Shown: positions 8,069-17,868, counted from the stretch's first letter. The stretch is 64,000 nucleotides of DNA from Kitasatospora xanthocidica (GCF_014656195.1 NZ_BNBY01000012.1:124001-188000), one strand, 5' to 3'. The notes: generated by a model not told the origin, from the sequence alone. Program-made: numbers and translations.

Positions 8069-8120
8069 TAGGCAGTGCCAACTATATTTGGCCCTGCCAA
8101 CAATCGCTTGGCACTGCCAA
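8069..8120. promoter_or_regulatory. three phased MarR operators between divergent genes
   Basis: Three 13-base palindromes of the form TTGGCA-N-TGCCAA: 8069-8081 (one mismatch), 8088-8100 (one mismatch) and 8108-8120 (perfect). Start-to-start spacing is 19 and 20 bases, about two helical turns, placing them on one face of the DNA. A TATATT sequence (8083-8088) lies between the first two and touches the second. Binding would cover both divergent promoters. Confidence 0.75.
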
Positions 8121-8141
8121 CGAAGCGAACGGAGCACAGCC

Positions 8142-8777
<636 letters not shown>

Positions 8778-8954
8778 GCGGCCGGTTCCGGCCCGCGCCC
8801 GGTGCCGGTGCCCCTGCCGACCGCGGCGGGAGGGGCACCGGCACCGTTCCGGTGGGCGGGACGTACTGCCGTCGGCCAGGTGTGCGGATTAGGCTGTGCC
8901 GCGTCAGGGCCCTCGCACGACGCAAGACGCTGCAACATTCCGGGAGACACGCAC

Positions 8955-9734
8955 GTGGCAGACCGCAAGCCCATTGAGTCCTGGCTGACCGACATGGACG
9001 GGGTCCTCATCCACGAGGGCACGCCGATCCCCGGGGCGGAGGAGTTCCTGCGCAGGCTGCGGGAGTCCGGCAAGCCCTTCCTGGTCCTCACCAACAACTC
9101 GATCTACACCCCGCGCGACCTCAGCGCCCGCCTGGCCGGCATGGGCCTGGAGGTGCCGGAGGAGTGCATCTGGACCTCCGCCCTGGCCACCGCGAAGTTC
9201 CTCAAGGGCCAGCGCCCGAACGGCACCGCCTACGTGATCGGCGAGGCCGGGCTGACCACCGCGCTCTACCAGGCCGGCTACGTCCTGACCGACAACAACC
9301 CCGACTACGTGGTCCTCGGTGAGACCCGCACCTACTCCTTCGAGGCGCTCACCAAGGCGATCCGGCTGATCAACCAGGGCGCCCGGTTCATCTGCACCAA
9401 CCCGGACGAGACCGGCCCCTCCACCGAGGGCGTGCTGCCGGCCACCGGCTCGGTCGCGGCGCTGATCACCAAGGCGACCGGCGTCGAGCCGTACTTCGTC
9501 GGCAAGCCCAACCCGCTGATGATGCGCGAGGCGCTGAACACCGCCGGCGCCCACTCCGAGACCGCCGTGATGATCGGCGACCGGATGGACACCGACATCG
9601 TCGCGGGCATGGAGGCCGGCATGGAGACGATCCTGGTGCTCACCGGCCTGACCGCCGCCGCCGACGTGGAGCGCTTCCCGTACCGGCCGACCCGCGTGGT
9701 GAAGTCGATCGCGGACCTGGTCGAGCTGGTCTAG
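8955..9734 (+). CDS. HAD-IIA family phosphatase (NagD-like)
   Basis: A 259-residue HAD subfamily IIA enzyme. Motif I is LTDMDGVLI (nucleophile Asp), motif II is VLTNNSIYT, and the large C2 cap precedes VGKPNPLMM (motif III Lys) and MIGDRMDTDI (motif IV Asp pair). These match the NagD/p-nitrophenylphosphatase group, which dephosphorylates nucleotides and sugar phosphates in the cytoplasm. The GTG start at 8955 follows CGGGAGA at a normal spacing. It is a monocistronic-looking gene, and the metabolite is not identifiable from context. Confidence 0.92.
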   Translation: MADRKPIESWLTDMDGVLIHEGTPIPGAEEFLRRLRESGKPFLVLTNNSIYTPRDLSARLAGMGLEVPEECIWTSALATAKFLKGQRPNGTAYVIGEAGLTTALYQAGYVLTDNNPDYVVLGETRTYSFEALTKAIRLINQGARFICTNPDETGPSTEGVLPATGSVAALITKATGVEPYFVGKPNPLMMREALNTAGAHSETAVMIGDRMDTDIVAGMEAGMETILVLTGLTAAADVERFPYRPTRVVKSIADLVELV

Positions 9735-9826
9735 CCTCTGCGGTGCTGTCGTGGGCCCCGTTCCGGCCGTTCGCCGGGGCGGGGCCCGATTCGTACGTTT
9801 TCGGCTTGCGGGGAGGCAATGCGCGG

Positions 9827-11077
9827 ATGAGCACGACGGGGGAGTCACCGGGCCTGGAGGTGACGGGCCTGGGGTCGGGGGGCCCGGAACGGGTGAGTCC
9901 GGAGTCGGAGGGCCCGGAGGAGAAGCGGGTCACCTGGGCGGAGCTCTACTTCGACCTGGTCTTCGTCTTCGCCATCACCCAGGTCTCCGGCCTGCTGCAC
10001 CACCACCACGACGCGGCCGGACTGGTCCGGGCGCTGGTGGTCTTCGTGCCGGTGTACTGGTGCTGGGTGGGCACCACCGTGCAGGCCAACATCCGGGACG
10101 TGGACAACCTGCGGGACCGCCTGGGCATCCTGCTGGTCGGCCTGACCGGCCTGTTCATGGCCCTCGCCGTCCCGGGCGCGTACGGCGGGCGGGGCGTGCT
10201 GCTCGGTGCCGCGTACTGGCTGGCCCGGGTGGTGCTGCTGCTCCTGCTGGTCCGGATCCCGGGCGTCTGGCGCGGCCCGTACGGGGTGGGCGTGCTGGTC
10301 AGCGGGCCGCTGCTGGTGGCCGGCGGGCTGCTGCCGGAGGGGCCGCGGCTGGCCCTGTGGGCGGCGGCCTCGCTCTGCGACCTGGGCGCGCCGCTGGTGT
10401 TCCGGCGCCGGCTCGCGAAGGTGGCCTACCACCCGGCGCACATGCCGGAGCGGTTCGCGCTGTTCCTGCTGGTGGCGCTCGGGGAGTCGATCGTCGGGAT
10501 CGGCGGCACGGCGGCCTCCGCCCGGCTGGACGCGGCCGAACTCGCCGCCGTGGCGGTCGCGTTCACCATCTCGGCGGGCCTGTGGTGGCAGTACTTCGTG
10601 TTCGCGGCGGACGCCATGCGGCACGCGGTGGTGATCGCCGACTCGCGCCGGGACATGGTCCGGCGGGTCTTCCAGTACGGGCACCTGGCGCTGGTCGCCG
10701 GGGTGATCGGGGTGGCGGTCGGCTTCGGGGAGACGGTCGCGGACCCGGGGCGGGCGCTCGGCCCGGGGTCGGTGACGCTGCTGTACGGCGGGTGCGGGCT
10801 GTACCTGCTGACCTTCGGGTACACCCGCTGGATGATGTTCCGCCAGGTCGCGACGACCCGGATCGCGGCGGCGGCGGTGGTGCTGGCGCTGCTGCCCGCG
10901 ATGGTGCGGCTGCCGGCGCTGGTGGTGCTGGTGGTTCTGGCCGTACTGCTGGTGGCGCTCAACGTGCTGGAGCACCTCCGGGTGGAGCGCGCCGCCCGGG
11001 CCGCCGCCCGGGTCCCCGTGCCGGAGGCCGCCGCTCGGGTTCCCGCGCCGGAGGCCGCTGCCGCTCCGGGGGAGTGA
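9827..11077 (+). CDS. low temperature requirement protein A family (LtrA), copy 1
   Basis: A 416-residue multi-helix membrane protein of the LtrA family. The conserved opening VTWAELYFDLVFVFAITQ is at residues ~35-52, the mid-protein HMPERFALFLLVALGESIVGIG pattern is present, and the FVFAADAMRH region follows. About ten hydrophobic helices are visible. The family is named from a Listeria gene needed for growth in the cold, but its biochemical activity is not established. GGGAGG lies 10 bases before the ATG. The C-terminus ends in a short duplicated segment (AARVPVPEA/AARVPAPEA). A distant paralogue lies at 48291-49505. Confidence 0.9.
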   Translation: MSTTGESPGLEVTGLGSGGPERVSPESEGPEEKRVTWAELYFDLVFVFAITQVSGLLHHHHDAAGLVRALVVFVPVYWCWVGTTVQANIRDVDNLRDRLGILLVGLTGLFMALAVPGAYGGRGVLLGAAYWLARVVLLLLLVRIPGVWRGPYGVGVLVSGPLLVAGGLLPEGPRLALWAAASLCDLGAPLVFRRRLAKVAYHPAHMPERFALFLLVALGESIVGIGGTAASARLDAAELAAVAVAFTISAGLWWQYFVFAADAMRHAVVIADSRRDMVRRVFQYGHLALVAGVIGVAVGFGETVADPGRALGPGSVTLLYGGCGLYLLTFGYTRWMMFRQVATTRIAAAAVVLALLPAMVRLPALVVLVVLAVLLVALNVLEHLRVERAARAAARVPVPEAAARVPAPEAAAAPGE

Positions 11078-11155
11078 GTTGTCGGTGGGCCTGTGTAGCG
11101 TTCGGGGTGAAAGAGGGCGTGCGGCGCAGCAGCCGCGGTGTGGGAGGTAGATGTC

Positions 11156-11884
11156 GTGACGGACACGGTCGAGGCGGGCGTGGTCGAGGCCGGCGCGGGC
11201 GGCGGGCTGGAGCTGCCCGAGTCCTGGCGCGGGGTGCTGGGCGCCGAGGTCGAGAAGCCGTACTTCGCCGAGCTGGCGGCCTTCGTGGCGGCCCAGCGCG
11301 CGGAGCACGAGGTCTTCCCGCCGAGCGGCCAGGAGTTCGCCGCGCTGGAGGCGACGCCGTACGAGAAGGTCCGGGTGCTCGTGCTCGGGCAGGACCCGTA
11401 CCACGACAACGGCCAGGCCCACGGCATGAGCTTCTCGGTGCTGCCGGGCACCAGGACGCCGCCGTCGCTGCGCAACATCTTCAAGGAGCTGGACGCCGAC
11501 CTGGGCATCCCGGCCCCGGACAACGGCTACCTGATGCACTGGGCCGAGCAGGGCGTGCTGCTGCTCAACGCAGTGCTCACGGTCCGCGCCCACGAGGCCA
11601 ACTCGCACAAGGCGAAGGGCTGGGAGAAGTTCACCGACGCGGTGATCAAGGCGGTGAGCGAGCGCGAGGAGCCGGTGGTCTTCGTGCTGTGGGGCAACTA
11701 CGCGAAGAAGAAGCTGCCGCTGATCGACACCGAGAAGCACGTGGTGGTGCAGGGCGCGCACCCGTCGCCGCTGTCCGCGAAGCTGTTCTTCGGCAGCCGT
11801 CCGTTCTCGCAGATCAACACCGCGCTGGACGGCTTCGGCGGTGAGCCGATCGACTGGCGGGTGCCCGACCTGAAGCAGGGCTGA
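11156..11884 (+). CDS. ung: uracil-DNA glycosylase, family 1
   Basis: A 242-residue DNA repair enzyme that removes uracil from DNA. Family 1 landmarks are intact: GQDPYH with catalytic Asp80, FSVLPGTRTPPSLRNI for uracil recognition, LLLNAVLTVR, and the minor-groove loop HPSPLSAK with the second catalytic residue, His. The length fits the family. The GTG at 11156 is preceded by GGGAGGT; the nearby ATG at 11151 is out of frame and stops at once. A strong hairpin follows the stop codon. In a genome this rich in cytosine, removal of deaminated C is an obvious housekeeping need. Confidence 0.96.
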   Translation: MTDTVEAGVVEAGAGGGLELPESWRGVLGAEVEKPYFAELAAFVAAQRAEHEVFPPSGQEFAALEATPYEKVRVLVLGQDPYHDNGQAHGMSFSVLPGTRTPPSLRNIFKELDADLGIPAPDNGYLMHWAEQGVLLLNAVLTVRAHEANSHKAKGWEKFTDAVIKAVSEREEPVVFVLWGNYAKKKLPLIDTEKHVVVQGAHPSPLSAKLFFGSRPFSQINTALDGFGGEPIDWRVPDLKQG

Positions 11885-11889
11885 GGGCC

Positions 11890-11972
11890 GCTCCGGTCCC
11901 GCCGCGAGCGGGGCCGGAGCGCCGGGTGGCCGTGGGCCGGACGGGGTCGATCTCCCGTTCGCCCACGGCCAC
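11890..11972 (+). terminator. two consecutive hairpins after ung
   Basis: The first hairpin pairs GCTCCGG (11890-11896) with CCGGAGC (11914-11920), extended inward by a CCCG/CGGG helix. The second pairs GTGGCCGTGGGC (11926-11937) with its exact complement at 11961-11972. There is no T-run, as is usual for high-GC actinobacteria. They should isolate ung from the downstream GH6 gene. Confidence 0.6.
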
Positions 11973-12063
11973 TTGCCGTTCACCGTCGGCTGCCGGCGGC
12001 CGGTGCCGGGTGTGCTTAGCTGGTGCCGACCGGTCGCCGGACCGGTCCTGGGAGGGGCGGTAC

Positions 12064-13233
12064 GTGCACGGGCTGGGGCGGACGAGGGCGTTTCGGTGGG
12101 CGGGGGCCCCGCGCTGGGCCGTGGGGGCGGCGCTGGCCGGGGTGCTGGTGGCGGTGTCCGGGTGCGGCGGCGCGGACGGGGGCGCCGACGGGGGCGGCAA
12201 GGGCCCGGGACCGGGCTCCTCGGCCGCCGCCACGGCTGCTGCCGGCGGTACCGGCTCCGGTACCGGCTCCAGCTCCGGTACCGGCTCCGGCTCTGCTGCC
12301 GGCAGCGGGGGCGACGGAGCGGGCCCGGCCACCGGGCCCGGTGGTCTCGCCCAACTGCCCGGGCAGGCCTTCTACGTCTCCGACCAGACCAACGCCGCCC
12401 GGCAGGTGACCGCGCTGCGTGGCCAGGGCCGCACGGCGGAGGCCGACACGCTGCTGCGGATCGCCGCCCAGCCCTCCTCGCAGTGGCTCGGCGAGCAGGG
12501 CGCCCGGCAGATCGCCGAGCAGGTGAGCCGCCGGGCCGCCGAGGCGGGCCGGACGGCGGTCTTCGTCGCGTACGACATCCCGCACCGGGACTGCGGCCAG
12601 TACTCGGCCGGCGGTGCCTCCGACGCCGCCGCCTACCGGGCCTGGATCACCGACGTCGCGCAGGCCCTGGGCGACCGCAAGGCCTGGGTGGTGCTGGAGC
12701 CGGACGCCGTCGCGCACACCCTGGACACCTGCGGCGTCAAGGGCGACCTGGCGGCCGAGCGGTACGGCCTGCTGGCCTTCGCCGTCCAGGAGTTGAAGAA
12801 GCGTCCGAACGTCCGGGTCTACCTGGACGCGGGCAACCCGGGCTGGGCGCAGGACCCGGAGGAGCTGGCCGGCGCCCTGCGCAAGTCGGGCATCGCCGCC
12901 GCGGACGGCTTCGCCGTGAACGTCGCCAACTTCTACGACACCGACCGGAACGTGGCGTACGGGGCCCGGCTCTCCGCCGCACTGGGCGGGAAGCGCTTCG
13001 TGATCGACACCAGCCGCAGCGGAAACGGCGCGCTGGGCGGCGACTCCTGGTGCAACCCGCCCGGGCGCGCGCTCGGCGAGCGGCCCACCGCCGAGACGGG
13101 CCGGCCCGGGGTGGACGCCTACCTGTGGATCAAGAACCCGGGGGAGTCGGACGGCGACTGCGGCCGCGGCGAGCCCCGGGCGGGCGAGTTCTGGCTGCCG
13201 TACGCGCTGGGGCTGGCGCAGGCGGCGCGCTGA
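12064..13233 (+). CDS. cslZ: GH6 family endoglucanase/cellobiohydrolase-like lipoprotein (CslZ)
   Basis: A 389-residue secreted glycoside hydrolase family 6 protein. An N-terminal signal peptide ends in the lipobox VSGC (Cys34), so it should be a membrane-anchored lipoprotein. A Gly/Ser/Thr linker runs to about residue 85. The GH6 core shows VFVAYDIPHRDCG, WVVLEPDAVAH, VYLDAGNPGW, FVIDTSRSGNG and WIKNPGESDGDC, covering the catalytic Asp and substrate-binding regions. GTG 12064 is preceded by GGGAGGGG. It sits beside glxA and cslA, where the csl locus of Streptomyces carries cslZ, proposed to trim or open the wall glycan. Here it is convergent to glxA-cslA. Confidence 0.88.
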   Translation: MHGLGRTRAFRWAGAPRWAVGAALAGVLVAVSGCGGADGGADGGGKGPGPGSSAAATAAAGGTGSGTGSSSGTGSGSAAGSGGDGAGPATGPGGLAQLPGQAFYVSDQTNAARQVTALRGQGRTAEADTLLRIAAQPSSQWLGEQGARQIAEQVSRRAAEAGRTAVFVAYDIPHRDCGQYSAGGASDAAAYRAWITDVAQALGDRKAWVVLEPDAVAHTLDTCGVKGDLAAERYGLLAFAVQELKKRPNVRVYLDAGNPGWAQDPEELAGALRKSGIAAADGFAVNVANFYDTDRNVAYGARLSAALGGKRFVIDTSRSGNGALGGDSWCNPPGRALGERPTAETGRPGVDAYLWIKNPGESDGDCGRGEPRAGEFWLPYALGLAQAAR

Positions 13234-13260
13234 CGCCGCCCCGGGCCCGCGCCCGCCGCC

Positions 13261-13309
13261 GGTGTCGGGTGTCGGGTGTCGGGTGTCGGGCGCCGGGTGT
13301 CTGGCGCCG
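13261..13309. repeat. 7-base tandem repeat between cslZ and glxA
   Basis: Seven consecutive 7-base units: four exact GGTGTCG followed by GGCGCCG, GGTGTCT and GGCGCCG. It lies in the ~100-base gap between the convergent stops. It could be a slippage-prone spacer or part of a bidirectional terminator; no coding function is seen. Confidence 0.8.
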
Positions 13310-13334
13310 GGGTCGACCTCGCGGTGGCCGGTCC

Positions 13335-15266
13335 TCAGCCGGTGACCTGGATCCAGCGGGCGACGGACGGGGTGCCGGCGGCGTCCGTGAGGAACAGCAT
13401 GTACCAGCCCGGCGGCAGCAGGTTGGGGTTGGCGGGGAGGGCGAGCGAGACCCCGTCCGCCGTCCGCCCGGTGATGTCCAGGGCCACCGAGCGCTGCTCG
13501 ACGTCCGTGACGTGGGTGACCGAACTGGGCCGGATCAGCTTGGCGGTGGCGACCGCGTCCGGCCGGGAGGTGCCGACCCGGACGGTGCCGCCGAGCTTCG
13601 CCGCCTGCGGGGCGGCGTCCACCCGCGGGCGGTCGCCGCGGTAGAGGTAGGGCGGGGTGTAGATCTCGATGCGCTGCTCGAAGCCGCCCGGCTGGGTCTC
13701 GGCCTTGTCGGCGAAGAGCGGGTTGGAGCCGAGCACGGCGACCCGCCCGTCCGGCAGCAGCAGCGCCTCCGAGTGGTAGTCGCGGCCGACGGTCGGTTCG
13801 GCGACAGGGGTGAAGCCGTTGGTGTCCGGGTGGTACACCTGCGCCTTGAGCAGGTCGCTGTCGCCGCGGCCGCGGTAGCCGCTGGAACCGCCGGTGGTGA
13901 AGACGGTGTCGTCCGGGAGGATCACGCTGTTGAGGTAGCGGGTACCGCCGGCCGGCAGGTCCGGCCCCGGGGTGAAGGCGGGTACGGCGGCCGCCAGGTC
14001 GGCGATGTCGGTGCGGGCCGTGGACAGCGGCGACTCGCCGACGCCCCCGCCACCGAGGACCATCACCTTCTGGGCCTGCGCGGGCGGCAGCAGCACGGAG
14101 GAGGAGGTCTCGGTCAGGCCCGGGTCGCGCAGACCGGGGACGGGCTGGAAGGCGTTGGTGGACAGGTCCCAGACGCCGGGTTCGCGGCCCTTGTCGGCGG
14201 GGCCGTAGCCGCCGTTGGAGCCCGAGTAGAAGAGCTTGCCGGAGGCGGTCAGGAAGATCGCCGGGTAGGTCGGGAAGTAGCGGTCGGGCGCCTTCGCCCA
14301 GGACTTGGTCCTCGGGTCGTAGACCTCGTTGTCGTTGCCGTCGAGGATCTCCCCGGTGTCGTCCAGCCCGGAGACGGTGACCACCCGGCCGTCGCCGAGC
14401 CCGGTCAGCGTCGGGTACCAGCGGGCGTACGTCATGTCGGTGACCGGCTCGTACAGCTCGGTGTCCGGGTTGAACTCGAAGGCGGCGCGGATGCCCTGGT
14501 ACTCCTGCTTGTCCAGGGTCAGCTTGTCGCTCTGCCCGTACAGGTTGTGGGCGTCGGTCCCGCTCAGGCCCTTGATCCGGTACTGGGCGGAGGAGGCGGC
14601 GACGTACTCGGGACCGGTGCCGACCGCCTCCACGAACACGTGCTGCTCGCCGGCGGCGACGACGGTCTGCTGGCCGGAGCCGGTCTTCGTCGCGGCCGGG
14701 ACGGTCACCGGGACGGTGGTGGCGTACTCGCGGCCGTTCGCGGCGACGAAGACGGTGCCCTTCGGGAAGGTCCGGGCCCGCTCGGGGCTCTCGTTGCGCA
14801 CCCGCATCACGCCGGCCGCCCGCTTCACCGCGCCGGCCAGCTTCTCGTACCGCTGGGTGCCGCCGGCCACCAGGACCCGGCCGTCGGGCAGCGAGGTGTG
14901 ACCGCCGCAGAACATGTCGGCCGGGGTGGGGACCAGCTTGTAGGTGTTCCGGGCCGGATCCCACAGCAGGCTCTTGAAGGTGCCCGCGCCGAACTGCTTC
15001 TCGTCGTTGCCGGAGCCGGCCACGATCAGGACCTTGCCTGTGCGCAGCAGGGTCGCGTGGACGGCGTTGACCCGGAACTCGGCGGGCAGCGTCAGCGTCT
15101 GCCAGTGGCCGTACTGCGCCTTGTACTCGGGGCGGTTGATCACGTAGTGGTGGTACTGCTCGGACGCGAAGCCGAGGACGGCCGGCGCGTTCATCCCGGC
15201 CACGGTGAGCGCGACGGTGCTGCCGAGGGCGAAGCGCTTGGTCCGGCCGGTCTTGTGGATCCTCAC
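13335..15266 (-). CDS. glxA: galactose oxidase-like radical copper oxidase GlxA
   Basis: A 643-residue membrane-anchored copper radical oxidase that acts with CslA in depositing glycan at hyphal tips. An N-terminal signal anchor (residues ~12-32) follows a basic stretch. Kelch-type beta repeats carry the copper site: Cys120 in MFCGGH and Tyr284 in ARWYPT are the expected thioether pair, Trp283 is the stacking residue, and Tyr497-His498 (RDYHSE) and His585 (SVTHVTD) are the remaining ligands, assigned by pattern to galactose oxidase and Streptomyces GlxA. A DUF1929 domain ends the protein. GTG 15266 has GGGAG upstream. It lies 13 bases after the cslA stop, so the two form an operon. Confidence 0.95.
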   Translation of the reverse strand: MRIHKTGRTKRFALGSTVALTVAGMNAPAVLGFASEQYHHYVINRPEYKAQYGHWQTLTLPAEFRVNAVHATLLRTGKVLIVAGSGNDEKQFGAGTFKSLLWDPARNTYKLVPTPADMFCGGHTSLPDGRVLVAGGTQRYEKLAGAVKRAAGVMRVRNESPERARTFPKGTVFVAANGREYATTVPVTVPAATKTGSGQQTVVAAGEQHVFVEAVGTGPEYVAASSAQYRIKGLSGTDAHNLYGQSDKLTLDKQEYQGIRAAFEFNPDTELYEPVTDMTYARWYPTLTGLGDGRVVTVSGLDDTGEILDGNDNEVYDPRTKSWAKAPDRYFPTYPAIFLTASGKLFYSGSNGGYGPADKGREPGVWDLSTNAFQPVPGLRDPGLTETSSSVLLPPAQAQKVMVLGGGGVGESPLSTARTDIADLAAAVPAFTPGPDLPAGGTRYLNSVILPDDTVFTTGGSSGYRGRGDSDLLKAQVYHPDTNGFTPVAEPTVGRDYHSEALLLPDGRVAVLGSNPLFADKAETQPGGFEQRIEIYTPPYLYRGDRPRVDAAPQAAKLGGTVRVGTSRPDAVATAKLIRPSSVTHVTDVEQRSVALDITGRTADGVSLALPANPNLLPPGWYMLFLTDAAGTPSVARWIQVTG

Positions 15267-15279
15267 GGTGGTTGCTCCC

Positions 15280-17478
15280 TCAGTGGATGGGGGTGCCGCT
15301 CTCGGCCCGGTCGGGTTCGGGGAGGGTCTGTGGGGCCCGTTGGGCTTGCGGGGTGTGCGGGGTGTGGTGCGGGGCCCGGGGGTCGCGGGCGTGGCGCGGG
15401 CGGCGCTTCTCCAGGAGGACCCCCGGAGCCGCCGGGCCGCCGGTGACGGTGAGGGTGGCGGTGGGCCGGGTCCGGCGGCGGCGTACGGCGTCACCGGCCG
15501 AGATCAGGAGCGGCAGGAGGGTCAGCGCCAGGGCGATCCAGGCCCAGGCCCGCATCGCCACGTGGTCGTAGCCGGTGACGTAGGAGGCGGCGATCGCCCC
15601 GCCGAGGACCAGGGTCCAGAACAGGTGGAAGCGGAAGGTGGTGAGCCGGTCGGTGCTGGCCGAGCGGCCCTTCGGCGTCACCTCGAAGCGGCTGCGGCGG
15701 CGCACCAGCGCCTGCAGCAGCGAGGCCGCGTAGATCGGGCCGCAGAGGGCCGACATCATCATCCCGGCCACCCCGGAGGAGCCGGCCGGCTCGTGCGGGC
15801 TCACGTTGTGCTTGCGGTTCCAGGTGTAGAGCAGGAGTTGGAGCGCGGCGGCGTCGCTGTAGAGCATCATCCAGAGCTCGGACGAGACGTGGACGCCCGA
15901 GGCGCCGAAGCCCAGGTAGAGCACGCTGGACACACCGCCGAGCAGCCAGGTGAGCGCGGCCATCGGGTAGAAGAGCACCATCAGCGAGTAGTTGAGCAGC
16001 CGGCCCGGCGACAGCTGCCAGAGCACCCGCCAGTACCGGGTGAGCAGGGTCTCGTAGGTGCCCCGGCTCCAGCGCAGTTGCTGGGAGAAGAAGTCGGTCC
16101 AGGAGGACGGGCCTTCGCCGACCGCGAGCACGTCCGGGGTGTACACGGACTTCCAGCGTTCTCCGCTCTCCGGGTTTCGGCTCCGGTGGAACTCCAGGCC
16201 GGTCGCCATGTCCTCGGTGATGGAGTCGTACAACCCGCCGATCGACTGGAGCGCGCGGATTCTGACGGCGTTGTTGGTGCCGACGAACATGGGCGCGCCG
16301 TAACGGTTTCCGGCACGCTGGATGAGGGCGTGGAAGAGGTACTGCTGGCTCTCGGCGAATTTGGTGACGGCCGAACCCGAGCTGCGGTAGTTCCCGTACA
16401 CCTGGGGGCCGACCACGAATGCCACGTCGGGGTCGCGGAAGTAGCCGAGCATGCGCTCGCAGAAGTCCGGCAGCGGGACGTGGTCGGTGTCGACGGAGAC
16501 CCAGAAGTCGTACTCGTCGCCGTGCTCCTGGAGCCAGGCGTTGTAGTTGCCGTGCTTGCTCCCGGCCCGGAAGCGGCCTTCGGGGCGGTTCCAGTGCGGC
16601 CGGCCCGCGCGGGTGAAGTGGCGGACGCCCAGCTCGGCGCAGAGCGTCCGCATTGCAGAATCGTTTCCTTCGTCCAGCAGCCAGACGTCGTACGGTCCTT
16701 CGTGCCGCACCGCGCGGGCCGCGGCCAGCGTGGCCCGGACCATCTCCGGCGGCTCCTTGCCCGGCACGCAGGTGGTGAGGAAGGCGACCCGGGTGCCCGG
16801 CTGCGGAGTCACCGGGACCGGGTCGCGGGCGACCAGCGTCGCATGGGTGTTGGAGACCACGTTGACCAGCCGGAACAGCTCGACCACCGCGATGATCCCG
16901 ATCATCACCTTGTCGCCGAGCAGTACCAGGACGTTCGTCTCGTCCAGCCGCTCCGGCCAGTGCTCCGGCAGCAGCAGCCAGATCAGCAGCACCGCCTCCA
17001 CGACGGGGGCGGCCAGCATCAGCAGGGCGGCGCGGATCCGGTGCGGCTCGCGGCGCAACAGGCTGCGGTACCGGACGCGGTAGGGCTCCGCCGGGAGGTC
17101 GGGCAGGGGCACCGGGAGGTCGGGCTGGGGTGCCGGGGGTTCGGGCTGGGACTCGGGCCGGGGCCGGGGAGCTTGTGTCAGGGGAGCCAGGGCCCCGGGT
17201 GCTTGTGGCCAGGGCGCTTGGGCGGTGGGGTGGGTGCCCGGGGTGGGGCCGGTGTCCGGCGCGGGGTGGTGGGTGGCCGGCTCGGGGCGGTAGACCCCGC
17301 CGCCGAGGTCGTCGTCCTCGTCCGGGTCGTGCGCCGGACCGGCGAGGCGGCTGAAGTGGCCGTAGTCGTACGGGGCTTCGGGTATGGGTAACTCGCTCAG
17401 GGCGCTCTCGTCGAGTCGCCCGGTACCTCGCCCGCGGGCCGTTCCGACGCCCTTGCGTCGTGCGAACGGCATGGTCAT
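15280..17478 (-). CDS. cslA: cellulose synthase-like glycosyltransferase CslA
   Basis: A 732-residue GT2 membrane polymerase that makes a beta-glucan-like polymer at growing hyphal tips. A long N-terminal Pro/Ala/Thr-rich segment (about 45-130) precedes two helices (~152-172 and ~185-208). The GT2 core has Asp270 in LLDEGND, the D330-x-D332 sugar-nucleotide site, TED at 421-423 (general base) and Q466-x2-R469-W470, followed by more helices. All processive-synthase motifs are intact. No PilZ domain is seen. The ATG at 17478 is preceded by GGGGGGAG. It is first in the cslA-glxA operon, with a ~390-base upstream region. Confidence 0.95.
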   Translation of the reverse strand: MTMPFARRKGVGTARGRGTGRLDESALSELPIPEAPYDYGHFSRLAGPAHDPDEDDDLGGGVYRPEPATHHPAPDTGPTPGTHPTAQAPWPQAPGALAPLTQAPRPRPESQPEPPAPQPDLPVPLPDLPAEPYRVRYRSLLRREPHRIRAALLMLAAPVVEAVLLIWLLLPEHWPERLDETNVLVLLGDKVMIGIIAVVELFRLVNVVSNTHATLVARDPVPVTPQPGTRVAFLTTCVPGKEPPEMVRATLAAARAVRHEGPYDVWLLDEGNDSAMRTLCAELGVRHFTRAGRPHWNRPEGRFRAGSKHGNYNAWLQEHGDEYDFWVSVDTDHVPLPDFCERMLGYFRDPDVAFVVGPQVYGNYRSSGSAVTKFAESQQYLFHALIQRAGNRYGAPMFVGTNNAVRIRALQSIGGLYDSITEDMATGLEFHRSRNPESGERWKSVYTPDVLAVGEGPSSWTDFFSQQLRWSRGTYETLLTRYWRVLWQLSPGRLLNYSLMVLFYPMAALTWLLGGVSSVLYLGFGASGVHVSSELWMMLYSDAAALQLLLYTWNRKHNVSPHEPAGSSGVAGMMMSALCGPIYAASLLQALVRRRSRFEVTPKGRSASTDRLTTFRFHLFWTLVLGGAIAASYVTGYDHVAMRAWAWIALALTLLPLLISAGDAVRRRRTRPTATLTVTGGPAAPGVLLEKRRPRHARDPRAPHHTPHTPQAQRAPQTLPEPDRAESGTPIH

Positions 17479-17868
17479 GAGTGCTCCCCCCGGAATTCGC
17501 GCCTTGCTTCGCTTGCTCGGCTCTGCCCGGCCCCGCTTCGCTCCGCAGGGCCGGACCTGGCGCCGTCCGGGTGGAACACCGCCCCCTGAACTGCGGTTCT
17601 CCGGCAGTTTCCGGGGCTGTTGTCCCGCACATCCAGTGTGTACGACCCGTCTGGTCGTGCGCCCGTGCGGCGGTCTCGAATGCGGGACCCCGGCGCACTT
17701 CCAGTCTTCCCCTCCGGGTGCGCGGGACCCTTTGCATCCTCAACTCTCCCGGAGCGTAACGGCGATGGCAACCGTTGCGGGCAATGATCACCGCCTGAGT
17801 GTGACGGTGACGCGGTTCTCGGCCAATATGGCGGGCACTGATGCTATTGCGGCGAATTCGGCATGGAG
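17479..17868. other. non-coding region upstream of cslA
   Basis: About 390 bases with no convincing gene. The half nearer 17850 is less GC-rich (for example 17760-17865), as expected for a promoter-bearing region of the cslA-glxA operon. I could not pick a confident -35/-10 pair or regulator site. Confidence 0.4.

Noticed and set aside
12016..14964. A 982-residue minus-strand frame across cslZ and glxA
   Set aside because: Its sequence is Arg/Gly/Pro-rich shadow. The true minus-strand gene here is glxA in another frame, and the plus-strand GH6 frame has catalytic motifs.
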